NCBI GenBank assembly: GCA_934561485.1
Contig: CAKTGS010000110.1
Coordinates: 1-6,055, forward strand
Direction: 5' to 3'
Source of the DNA: an uncultured Faecalibacterium sp.
GTDB lineage: Bacteria > Bacillota > Clostridia > Oscillospirales > Ruminococcaceae
Length of the DNA stretch: 6,055 nt
Below are positions 1-5,292 of this stretch, piece after piece. Below the pieces are notes generated by a model, which saw only the letters and a list, made by a program, of their open reading frames with translations, had not been told where the DNA came from and ran no database searches. The number at the start of each line of letters is the position of its first letter. The first letter of the stretch is position 1. Made by a program: the position numbers and the translations under genes.

Positions 1-30
1 GTTCTGCTGAAGAAGTCCAACATTCTGTAA
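1..30 (+). CDS. rpsP: 30S ribosomal protein S16, C-terminal end only (partial)
   Basis: Only the last nine codons (VLLKKSNIL) and a TAA stop are present; the rest of the gene lies before the window. The ending resembles the C-terminus of Firmicutes S16 proteins, which often finish with a Leu-Leu-Lys-Lys helix. The neighbours khpA, rimM and trmD follow in the order normally found after rpsP. S16 is a small-subunit protein that binds the 5' domain of 16S rRNA. The identification depends mainly on gene order, because nine residues alone cannot prove it. Confidence 0.75.
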   Translation, partial: VLLKKSNIL

Positions 31-46
31 GTAGGAGGGCTGACTC

Positions 47-280
47 ATGCAGGAGCTGTTGCTGGCAGTTGCCCGCGGTCTCGTGGAGGACAAGGACGCC
101 GTCAAGGTCACGGTGGACGAGCCCCGCGAGGACGGCACCATCGTCTACCACCTGAGCGTGGCAGAGGGAGATATGGGCCGTGTCATCGGCAAGCAGGGCC
201 GGATCGCAAAAGCCATTCGTGTGGTGATGCGCGCGGCTGCTGTGCGGGTCGATGAAAAGGTCCTTGTTGAGATCGACTGA
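47..280 (+). CDS. khpA: KhpA, small KH-domain RNA-binding protein
   Basis: This 77-residue protein is a single type II KH domain. The signature GxxG loop is visible as GKQG (residues 48-51) within MGRVIGKQGRIAKAIR, followed by the helix that positions RNA, and the total length is typical of the family. KhpA is a cytoplasmic RNA chaperone that in streptococci and other Firmicutes works with KhpB (EloR/Jag) to affect cell elongation and division; that role is known from relatives, not shown here. The ATG start has a strong AGGAGGG site at 33-39 with a 7-nt spacer, and the gene begins only 16 nt after the rpsP stop, so the two are very probably cotranscribed. A terminator hairpin follows at 292-322, so this gene may mark the end of one transcript. 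Confidence 0.95.
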   Translation: MQELLLAVARGLVEDKDAVKVTVDEPREDGTIVYHLSVAEGDMGRVIGKQGRIAKAIRVVMRAAAVRVDEKVLVEID

Positions 281-291
281 GCACCCTACAG

Positions 292-322
292 GCCCTTTGC
301 CCTTGCGGCAAGGGGCTTTTTT
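292..322 (+). terminator. Rho-independent terminator after khpA
   Basis: A 10-bp stem (292-301 with 307-316, one G-T wobble) closes a 5-nt loop and is followed directly by six T residues at 317-322. It starts 11 nt after the khpA stop. It should end most transcripts from rpsP-khpA before rimM, or act as an attenuator if rimM and trmD are expressed by read-through, because no clear promoter is visible between it and rimM. Confidence 0.85.
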
Positions 323-337
323 GTTTCAGTGGAAGCA

Positions 338-459
338 CCCTCATCCGGCGCTGGCGCGCCACCTTCCCCCGACTGGGGGAAGGCTTTCCCGGCCGATGCA
401 CTTTCATGAGGCTTCCCCCGGCCGGGGGAAGCTGTCGAACGCAGTGAGACGGATGAAGG
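338..459. repeat. Palindromic intergenic repeat element with CATCCG-type terminal inverted repeats
   Basis: The ends form a near-perfect inverted repeat: CCCTCATCCG (338-347) against CGGATGAAGG (450-459), with 9 of 10 bases matching. Inside are three hairpins: a small GGCGC/GCGCC stem (347-351 with 356-360), a perfect 9-bp stem with a GACT loop (362-370 with 375-383), and a perfect 22-nt palindrome built on CTTCCCCCGG (411-432). It fills nearly all of the gap between khpA and rimM. No convincing coding sequence lies in it. I recall this CTTCCCCC/CATCCG pattern as a dispersed repeat in Faecalibacterium, which would make it a REP-like or MITE-like non-autonomous element, but copy number cannot be seen from one window. 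Transcribed, it would form very stable RNA hairpins upstream of rimM. Confidence 0.75.
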
Positions 460-496
460 CGTATTGGCGCAAGTTTGATAACACAGGAGCGAATTT

Positions 497-1033
497 ATGC
501 AGCAATATCTGGAAGCCGGAAAAGTTGTTACCACCCACGGCGTGCGCGGGGAAATGAAGCTGGAGCTTTGGTGCGATGGCGTGGAGTTTCTAAAAAAGGT
601 GGGCAAACTGTATCCCTCCGCCCAGGGCGGAAAAGCATATAAGATCCGTTCCATCCGTGCGCAGGGGCAGATGGCTCTGCTGCAGCTGGAAGGTGTCGGC
701 GATATGGACGCTGCCCGGGCACTGCGGGGGCAGGTGTTCTATTTTGACCGCAAGGATGCCACTCTGCCCGCAGGCCGGTGGTATGTGGCGGACCTCATCG
801 GGTGCGAGGTGCGGGACGCCGACACCGGCAAGGTATATGGTGTGGTGACCAGCGTGGATCACCCCGGTGCACAGGACATTTACACCGTCAAGGCTCCCAG
901 CGGCAAGGAGTATATGTTCCCGGGGGTGGATGCCTTTCTCAAAGAGCGCAACCCGCCGGAAGGGTACATCCTGGTCACCCCCATTCCCGGCCTGCTGGAC
1001 GATGACTTTGACAGCGAGCGGGAGGGGGAGTGA
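497..1033 (+). CDS. rimM: Ribosome maturation factor RimM
   Basis: RimM binds ribosomal protein S19 and assists late maturation of the head of the 30S subunit, including the 3' domain of 16S rRNA. The 178-residue length is normal. The N-terminal RimM domain covers about residues 5-88 and shows the family signature GKVVTTHGVRGEMKL (8-22). The C-terminal PRC-barrel-like domain covers about 94-170, starting at WYVADLIGCEV and ending with IPGLLDDD. The acidic tail (DDDFDSEREGE) is common. The ATG has an AGGAG site at 485-489 with a 7-nt spacer. The gene stops 3 nt before the trmD start, so the two are surely cotranscribed and probably translationally coupled. Upstream lie the hairpin repeat (338-459) and a terminator, so its own promoter is not evident. 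Confidence 0.96.
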   Translation: MQQYLEAGKVVTTHGVRGEMKLELWCDGVEFLKKVGKLYPSAQGGKAYKIRSIRAQGQMALLQLEGVGDMDAARALRGQVFYFDRKDATLPAGRWYVADLIGCEVRDADTGKVYGVVTSVDHPGAQDIYTVKAPSGKEYMFPGVDAFLKERNPPEGYILVTPIPGLLDDDFDSEREGE

Positions 1034-1036
1034 GCT

Positions 1037-2272
1037 ATGGGGATGCGCGTGGACATTGTGACCCTTTTTCCGGAGATGTGCCAGCAGGTGCTGGATGCCA
1101 GCATCCTTGGCCGGGCAGCGAAGAAAGGCTGTATTGAGACCCACTGCCACCAGATCCGGGACTATACCAAAAACAAGCAGAAGCAGACGGACGACTACCC
1201 CTATGGCGGCGGCTGCGGCATGGTGCTGTATGCGCAGCCCATTGCCGACTGCCTGCGTGCCGTGCAGCAGGAAGTGGCCGACCAGGGCCGCCCGGCCCCG
1301 CACATTGTGTTCCTGACGGCAGGCGGCCAGCGCTACACCGAGGAACATGCCCGCCGCCTGGCCCAGTACGACAACCTGACTCTGGTGTGCGGCCACTATG
1401 AGGGCATTGACGAGCGTGTCATTGAAGCCTTTGCGGACGAGGAAATCTCCATTGGTGATTACATCCTGACCGGCGGCGAGCTGGCCAGCCTGGTGGTGGC
1501 AGACAGCGTGCTGCGCCTGAAGCCCGGCGTACTGGCGGAGCAGAAGGGCTACGAGGAAGAAAGCTACTGGGACGGTCTGCTGGAGTATCCCCAGTACACC
1601 CGCCCGGAAGTGTGGGAAGGCCGTGCCGTGCCCGAGGTGCTGCTGGGCGGCGACCATCAGAAGATCGACACCTGGCGCGGGGAAAAGAGCCGGGAGCGCA
1701 CCCGCCTGCGCCGCCCGGAATTGTATGAGCAGTGGTGCGAAAGCCACCCCATCACCGAGCTGCCCAAGTGGAAGCGCGGCGAAAATGTGCGGCTGGTCAA
1801 GACGGAAGAACAGTTTCAGGCAGCGGCAAAGCTGTTCTCTGAGGGCCGCCGGGACCTGAGCCGGGGCATCTGGACGGAGGAAGGACTGGCCGAGTGGACG
1901 CCGGAATATTTCTACCGCCAGCTGAAGGAAGAAAAGCAGCAGGGCTGGGCCGTCTATCTGCATTATACCAAGGATGTGCCGGACGGCATGGTCGCGGTGA
2001 ACCACAAGACCGGCCGGGTGGAGCATTTGTTTGTGGCCGCCGGTGCCCGGGGCAAGGGCATCGGCCAGAAGATGCTGGACTTTGCCCGCAAAAAGCTGCC
2101 GGAGCATGAGCACTCGGTGCTGACGGTGCTGAGCACCAACACCCGCGCCATTGCGCTGTACCGCCGCATGGGCTGGAAGCTGACGGGCCAGGCAGAGCTG
2201 GTGTTTGACCCCGCAAAAGACCGCTTTGTGCAGGGGTACTGCGAGCTGCTTGTGATGCGCTATGAGGGCTGA
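1037..2272 (+). CDS. trmD: tRNA (guanine37-N1)-methyltransferase TrmD with a C-terminal GNAT acetyltransferase domain
   Basis: TrmD uses S-adenosylmethionine to methylate N1 of G37 next to the anticodon, preventing +1 frameshifting. Residues 1-235 are a complete TrmD. The trefoil-knot SAM-binding segments are visible as GHYEGIDERV (119-128) and SIGDYILTGGELA (138-150), along with R160 in DSVLRLKPGVL and the GLLEYPQYTRPEV segment (180-192), which carries the acidic residue that acts as general base (Asp in E. coli, Glu183 here). The usual family length is about 230-250 residues, but this protein has 411. Residues ~250-411 form a GNAT N-acetyltransferase domain: the acetyl-CoA loop R338-G-K-G341-I-G343 matches (R/Q)xxGx(G/A), and STNTRAIALYRRMGW (366-380) is a classic motif B with Tyr375. 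The substrate of the GNAT part is unknown. The ATG at 1037 is served by GGAGGGGGAG (1021-1030) at the end of rimM; ATG 1043 gives the more usual TrmD beginning (MRVDIVTLF) and is possible. No stop or frameshift separates the domains. Confidence 0.95.
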   Translation: MGMRVDIVTLFPEMCQQVLDASILGRAAKKGCIETHCHQIRDYTKNKQKQTDDYPYGGGCGMVLYAQPIADCLRAVQQEVADQGRPAPHIVFLTAGGQRYTEEHARRLAQYDNLTLVCGHYEGIDERVIEAFADEEISIGDYILTGGELASLVVADSVLRLKPGVLAEQKGYEEESYWDGLLEYPQYTRPEVWEGRAVPEVLLGGDHQKIDTWRGEKSRERTRLRRPELYEQWCESHPITELPKWKRGENVRLVKTEEQFQAAAKLFSEGRRDLSRGIWTEEGLAEWTPEYFYRQLKEEKQQGWAVYLHYTKDVPDGMVAVNHKTGRVEHLFVAAGARGKGIGQKMLDFARKKLPEHEHSVLTVLSTNTRAIALYRRMGWKLTGQAELVFDPAKDRFVQGYCELLVMRYEG

Positions 2273-2469
2273 AAAAGCCCTGAAAAACCGGCGCACAGCC
2301 TGTTGAATGCGCACAAAAACGGGCGAGAAATGACTGGGTGGTCGAAAAAATGTTGAAAACTTTTGTGGTTACCCTCTAACCTTGCGGGAATAATTTTATT
2401 ATCTTTGTATAAATAATGAAAAATAGCCCCCTTTTGATTGGAGAAACCGCCAAAAATGCGCCGGGGGAC

Positions 2470-2498
2470 TGTACAACGGTTTCGACTTGCGCTAAAAT
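2470..2498 (+). promoter_or_regulatory. Likely sigma-A promoter of ptsH
   Basis: TGTACA (2470-2475, 4 of 6 matches to TTGACA) is followed after exactly 17 bp by TAAAAT (2493-2498, 5 of 6 matches to TATAAT). Transcription would begin near 2505, giving a leader of about 60 nt before the ptsH ATG. A TTGCG/CGCAA inverted repeat (2487-2491 with 2507-2511) brackets the -10 box and the start point, which is a typical operator position. An upstream AT-rich stretch could also contribute. Confidence 0.6.
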
Positions 2499-2519
2499 GA
2501 GTGTAACGCAACAGGCACA

Positions 2520-2533
2520 TTACAAGTTTGTAA
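2520..2533. promoter_or_regulatory. Perfect inverted repeat in the ptsH leader
   Basis: TTACAA, GT, TTGTAA form a perfect 6-2-6 palindrome, 21 bp past the predicted -10 box and 33 nt upstream of the ptsH ATG. It lies just downstream of the predicted transcription start, so it could be a repressor operator; a 2-nt loop makes an RNA hairpin less likely. No regulator can be named, and a palindrome this short can arise by chance. Confidence 0.3.
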
Positions 2534-2566
2534 GCCCAAAACGATAATAGATAGGAGCGCTTTACT

Positions 2567-2830
2567 ATGTACGTGAAAGAAGTTACCGTTGAAAATCAGG
2601 TTGGTCTGCACGCTCGTCCGGCTACCTTCTTCATTCAGAAGGCAAACGAGTTCAAGTCTTCCATCTGGGTCGAGAAGGAAGAGCGCCGCGTGAACGCAAA
2701 GAGCCTGCTGGGCGTTCTGTCTCTGGGTATCGTGGGTGGCACAACCATCCGCATCATCGCTGACGGCGCTGATGAGCAGGCTGCCGTGGACGGTCTGATC
2801 AAGCTGGTGGAGTCTGGCTTCGCAGAGTAA
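2567..2830 (+). CDS. ptsH: HPr, phosphocarrier protein of the phosphotransferase system
   Basis: HPr takes phosphate from phosphoenolpyruvate via Enzyme I and passes it to the sugar-specific EIIA components in the cytoplasm. The 87-residue length is standard. The catalytic His15 lies in GLHARPA (13-19) with Arg17 beside it. Ser46 in NAKSLLGV (43-50) is at the position phosphorylated by HPr kinase in Gram-positive bacteria, where P-Ser-HPr acts with CcpA in catabolite repression. Having His15 rules out the His-less paralogue Crh. The start has AGGAG at 2553-2557 with a 9-nt spacer. The gene has its own predicted promoter and a strong terminator, so it appears to be a single-gene unit. No Enzyme I gene (ptsI) is adjacent, unlike the ptsHI operons of many bacteria. 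Confidence 0.97.
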   Translation: MYVKEVTVENQVGLHARPATFFIQKANEFKSSIWVEKEERRVNAKSLLGVLSLGIVGGTTIRIIADGADEQAAVDGLIKLVESGFAE

Positions 2831-2851
2831 GTCTGTGCAACAAGCAATTGA

Positions 2852-2881
2852 AAGCGGCGGGGGGTTCCCTGCCGCTTTTTT
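2852..2881 (+). terminator. Rho-independent terminator after ptsH
   Basis: The stem pairs AGCGGC (2853-2858) with GCCGCT (2871-2876) and extends inward through one G-T and three G-C pairs around a GGTT loop, followed by a run of six T residues (2876-2881). It begins about 22 nt after the ptsH stop. The next gene starts only about 15 nt beyond it, which leaves no room for a separate promoter, so that gene would depend on read-through. Confidence 0.9.
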
Positions 2882-2896
2882 GGTATAGGAAAGGCG

Positions 2897-3100
2897 GTGG
2901 TTCCATTGGCTTTCATTAAAGTAAAAGGCATAACAGGCAAAGAAGATACGATTATCAATACCGATATGATTTGCAGAATTACAAAAAGCAAAAATGGATG
3001 CACGGTATCCTTTTCAAGTGGAAACGTAGGCGCAGCATATTGCGAATACGATGAAGAAGATGCAAATAAAATTTTTGACGCGATTGGAATTTCGCTTTGA
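2897..3100 (+). CDS. Small AT-rich protein of unknown function
   Basis: I do not recognise this 67-residue protein with certainty. It looks like a small mainly beta protein ending in a helix: two strand-like segments (FIKVKGITGKEDTIINTDMI and GCTVSFSSGNVGAAYCEY), then DEEDANKIFDAI. This layout is loosely similar to small FlbD-like proteins (short strand, GKE turn, 'INTDMI', strand, C-terminal helix), but no catalytic motif, signal peptide or membrane segment is visible. The start is GTG at 2897 with AGGA at 2887-2890; a TTG at 2906 preceded by AAGGCGG is an alternative that would give MAFIKVKG. By count, 72 of 200 bases at 2901-3100 are G or C (36%), far below the neighbours (36 of 60 at 3181-3240), and codons favour A/T endings. 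This suggests a gene acquired from elsewhere. It sits just after the ptsH terminator and 26 nt before the next gene. Confidence 0.7.
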   Translation: MVPLAFIKVKGITGKEDTIINTDMICRITKSKNGCTVSFSSGNVGAAYCEYDEEDANKIFDAIGISL

Positions 3101-3102
3101 AT
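3075..3102 (+). promoter_or_regulatory. Possible promoter for the membrane protein-uvrC pair
   Basis: TTGACG (3075-3080, 5 of 6 matches to the -35 consensus) is followed after 16 bp by TTGAAT (3097-3102, 4 of 6 matches to the -10 consensus). It lies in the end of the upstream AT-rich gene, where chance matches are more frequent. Transcription would start near 3109, leaving a leader of about 18 nt that just includes the GGAGGG ribosome binding site. It would make the membrane protein and uvrC independent of read-through past the ptsH terminator. Confidence 0.35.
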
Positions 3103-3126
3103 GCATCATGAATGGAGGGCCTTTTT

Positions 3127-3378
3127 ATGAGCGAGAAAACCCGAAGCCGCATGGAAAAATTTGTAGCCCTGTGCGATTCCGGCAAGCCCTGGTATGTGTT
3201 CCTGGCCATGTTCAGCATTCTGCTGGCGGCCCATGTGCTGCTGGAACTGCTTACGGACCAGCGCGCCAAGTGGTGGGTCTGGGTGCTGAACGTGGCCGGC
3301 ATCCTGAGCTGTTTGGGGGATATTTTCTACTGCAGGAAGCGCAGGGCCGAAAAGACTGCTGAGGTCGATGCCGAATGA
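3127..3378 (+). CDS. Small two-helix membrane protein, translationally coupled to uvrC
   Basis: I do not recognise a family for this 83-residue protein. After a charged, basic N-terminus (MSEKTRSRMEK) come two hydrophobic segments long enough to cross the membrane: residues 22-42 (WYVFLAMFSI onward) and 49-68 (WWVWVLNVAG onward). They are linked by a short polar turn (TDQRAK), and a basic then acidic C-terminal tail follows (CRKRRAEKTAEVDAE). The positive residues next to the second helix suggest that both ends lie in the cytoplasm. No signal-peptide cleavage site is evident. ATG 3127 is preferred over the in-frame ATG at 3112 because GGAGGG (3114-3119) stands 7 nt before it. The stop codon overlaps the uvrC start as ATGA, so the two are cotranscribed and probably coupled. 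Whether it has anything to do with DNA repair is unknown; it may only share the transcript. Confidence 0.82.
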   Translation: MSEKTRSRMEKFVALCDSGKPWYVFLAMFSILLAAHVLLELLTDQRAKWWVWVLNVAGILSCLGDIFYCRKRRAEKTAEVDAE

Positions 3379-5225
3379 CCAAGGCGGAACTGTACCAAAA
3401 GGCCTGTATGCTGCCGCTGCTGCCCGGGGTGTACATCATCCGGGACAAAAGCGACACCATCATTTATATCGGCAAGGCCAAGAGCCTGCGCATCCGGGTG
3501 AGCCAGTATTTCCGTGAGGGCGTGCCCCACGACAACAAGGTCAGCCAGATGATCGCCCACGCCTACGCCTTTGATGTGATCGTCTGCCAAAGCGAGTTCG
3601 AGGCCCTGGTGCTGGAAGCCAGCCAGATCAAGGCCCATACCCCCAAATACAACATCCTGCTCAAGGACGACAAGGGCTACAGCTATATCAAGGTGACCAA
3701 AGAGGACTGGCCGCGGCTTTCCTTTGTGCTGCAAAAAGAGGAAGATGGAGCCGAGTACATCGGCCCCTACACCTCGGCCTTTGCGGCCCGGGAAATGACC
3801 GAGACGGCTCTGGATGCCTTCCGCCTGCCCCGGTGCAATAAGCGGTTCCCCCAGGACATTGGCAAGGGCCGCCCCTGCCTGAACGCCCACATCGGCAAGT
3901 GCATGGCCGTGTGCAGCGGCAGGATCAGCTGCGAAAACTACAATCAGGCCGTGAAGAGCGCCGTGCATCTGATCCGCTACGGCAAAAAGGATATCCTCAA
4001 AACCCTGAACGAGCGGATGCTGGAAGCCTCCGACCGGCTGGAATTTGAAACGGCAGCCCTCATCCGGGATCAGATCAGCGCCATCACCAAGGTAAGCGCC
4101 GGGCAGAAGGTGGTGGTGGACCCGGACGTGGAAATGGACGTGGTGGCACTGGCCGGCACCCCCAGCAGCGTGTGCGCGGCGGTGCTGCGCTTCCGGGAGG
4201 GGCGGCTGACCGACAAGCGGGAATTTTTGTTCCACGATACGTCTGATATTGATGCTGTGCGGGAAGAATTTCTGTCCCGGTACTATCTGGACGATGAGCA
4301 AATCCCCAAGATCATTGCAGTGGATGAACTGCCGCCGGACAGCGATGCCCTGCAGAAGGCCCTGAACGAAAAGCGCGGCAGTGAGGTGCAGTTCTATGTG
4401 CCCCAGCGCGGCGACAAGGCCCGTTTGGTAGAGATGGCCCACACCAACGCGGTGGAGCGTCTGGCCCGGGAGAGCGGCCGCTATGCCCGGGAAGAAAAGC
4501 TGCTGGACGAGCTGGCCCAGGTGCTGGGCCTTGCCAAACCTCCCCGCGCCATTGAAAGCTACGACATCTCCAACTGGGGCGATGGCTCCAGCGTGTGCGG
4601 CATGGTCACCTTCAAGGATGGCAAGCCCTTCAAGGCGGGCTACCGCAAGTTCAAGATGAAAACCGTGGCCGGTACGGACGACTATGCTTCGCTGGCGGAA
4701 ACCGTCTCCCGCCGGGCAGCAGAGTACGAAAAATACGCCGCGCAGACCGAAAACGGTCAGTCCAGCGGCAACTGGTTCGGGCAGAAGCCGGATCTTTTGC
4801 TGATGGACGGCGGCAGGGGCCAGGTGAGCGCGGCCAAGGAAGCGCTGGCCGGAACGGCCCTGGCGGATGTGCCGCTGTACGGCATGGTAAAGGATGACCA
4901 CCACCGCACCCGCGCCATCGTGGACAGCGATGGGCGGGAAATCGCCATCAACATGAACCGCGGCACCTTTACCTTCATCACCGCCATTCAGGACGAGACC
5001 CACCGCTTTGCCAACGCCTACCGCAAGCAGCAGATGAAGCAGAAAAGCTACTCCTCCACCCTCACCGAGGTGCCGGGCGTAGGCCCCAAAACCGCCAAAG
5101 CCCTGCTGGCGCAGTTCAAGAGCGTGGGCGCGGTGAAGGAAGCCACCCCCGACCAGCTGGAAAACACCCCCGGCGTGGGCAGGCAGCTGGCACAGACCAT
5201 CTACGAATATTTTCATCAGGAATAA
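3375..5225 (+). CDS. uvrC: UvrABC system protein C, excinuclease subunit
   Basis: UvrC makes both incisions, 3' and 5' of a bulky DNA lesion, after UvrB is loaded by UvrA. All domains are present in 616 residues, a normal length. The GIY-YIG nuclease covers about 16-95 (GVYII 18-22, YIGKAK 31-36 with Tyr31, Arg41, and Glu81 as the metal-binding Glu). A cysteine-rich segment carries C154, C168, C176 and C180. The UVR helical motif that contacts UvrB is at about 204-238. The RNase H-like 5' nuclease has Asp397 (ESYDISN), Asp478 (LLLMDGGRGQ), the KDDHHRTR segment at 506-513, and His543 (DETHRFA). Two helix-hairpin-helix motifs sit at 563-581 (VPGVGPKTA) and 595-613 (TPGVGRQLA). The ATG overlaps the preceding stop as ATGA; only a weak GAGG lies 10 nt upstream, which supports coupled translation. 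A terminator hairpin follows. Confidence 0.98.
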   Translation: MTKAELYQKACMLPLLPGVYIIRDKSDTIIYIGKAKSLRIRVSQYFREGVPHDNKVSQMIAHAYAFDVIVCQSEFEALVLEASQIKAHTPKYNILLKDDKGYSYIKVTKEDWPRLSFVLQKEEDGAEYIGPYTSAFAAREMTETALDAFRLPRCNKRFPQDIGKGRPCLNAHIGKCMAVCSGRISCENYNQAVKSAVHLIRYGKKDILKTLNERMLEASDRLEFETAALIRDQISAITKVSAGQKVVVDPDVEMDVVALAGTPSSVCAAVLRFREGRLTDKREFLFHDTSDIDAVREEFLSRYYLDDEQIPKIIAVDELPPDSDALQKALNEKRGSEVQFYVPQRGDKARLVEMAHTNAVERLARESGRYAREEKLLDELAQVLGLAKPPRAIESYDISNWGDGSSVCGMVTFKDGKPFKAGYRKFKMKTVAGTDDYASLAETVSRRAAEYEKYAAQTENGQSSGNWFGQKPDLLLMDGGRGQVSAAKEALAGTALADVPLYGMVKDDHHRTRAIVDSDGREIAINMNRGTFTFITAIQDETHRFANAYRKQQMKQKSYSSTLTEVPGVGPKTAKALLAQFKSVGAVKEATPDQLENTPGVGRQLAQTIYEYFHQE

Positions 5226-5234
5226 GCACAAAAC

Positions 5235-5277
5235 CGCCCCTCTTCTCTGGTGCAAAGCCATGGAAGAGGGGCGCTTT
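5235..5277. terminator. Shared bidirectional terminator between uvrC and the convergent gene
   Basis: A perfect 11-bp stem pairs 5235-5245 with 5263-5273 around a 17-nt loop that can partly pair within itself (TGG with CCA). It sits 9 nt after the uvrC stop and 19 nt after the end of the minus-strand gene, counting in each direction of transcription. On the minus strand the stem is followed by GGTTTTG, a short T run. On the plus strand only CTTTCTGTT follows, so it may end the minus-strand transcript better than uvrC. Confidence 0.8.
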
Positions 5278-5292
5278 CTGTTATGCGGGGCG

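Larger units (their letters stand above)
2273..2566 (+). other. Non-coding region between trmD and ptsH
   Basis: These 294 bases hold no gene that I can support. The centre (about 2340-2430) is much more AT-rich than the flanking genes and contains a GGTTA/TAACC inverted repeat (2367-2371 with 2377-2381). A short hairpin spans the trmD stop (2265-2270 with 2276-2281) but has no T tract, so trmD termination is not obvious. The 3' third carries the promoter candidate and the inverted repeats listed separately. A stretch at 2463-2486 resembles the 5' end of tmRNA, but no matching 3' end is present. Confidence 0.7.

Noticed and set aside
252..557. A 101-codon plus-strand frame crossing the khpA end, the terminator and the repeat element
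   Set aside because: It runs through a terminator and a palindromic repeat and overlaps both khpA and rimM in another frame; no protein-like pattern is present.
2265..2281. A hairpin (AGGGCT with AGCCCT) across the trmD stop as a terminator
   Set aside because: The 6-bp stem is not followed by a T run on either strand, so intrinsic termination is not supported.
590..2314. A 574-codon open frame on the minus strand opposite rimM and trmD
   Set aside because: It lies exactly antisense to two certain genes. Its protein is rich in His, Leu, Ala and Gln without a family pattern, as expected from the reverse complement of GC-rich codons. It is a shadow frame.
2528..2546. A catabolite-response (cre) site in the ptsH leader
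   Set aside because: TTGTAAGCCCAAAACG only partly matches WTGNAANCGNWNNCW and lacks the central CG, so I do not call it.
3327..5261. A 644-codon open frame on the minus strand opposite uvrC
   Set aside because: It is antisense to a complete, well-recognised UvrC and has no recognisable motif or ribosome binding site. Its length is explained by the codon bias of uvrC.
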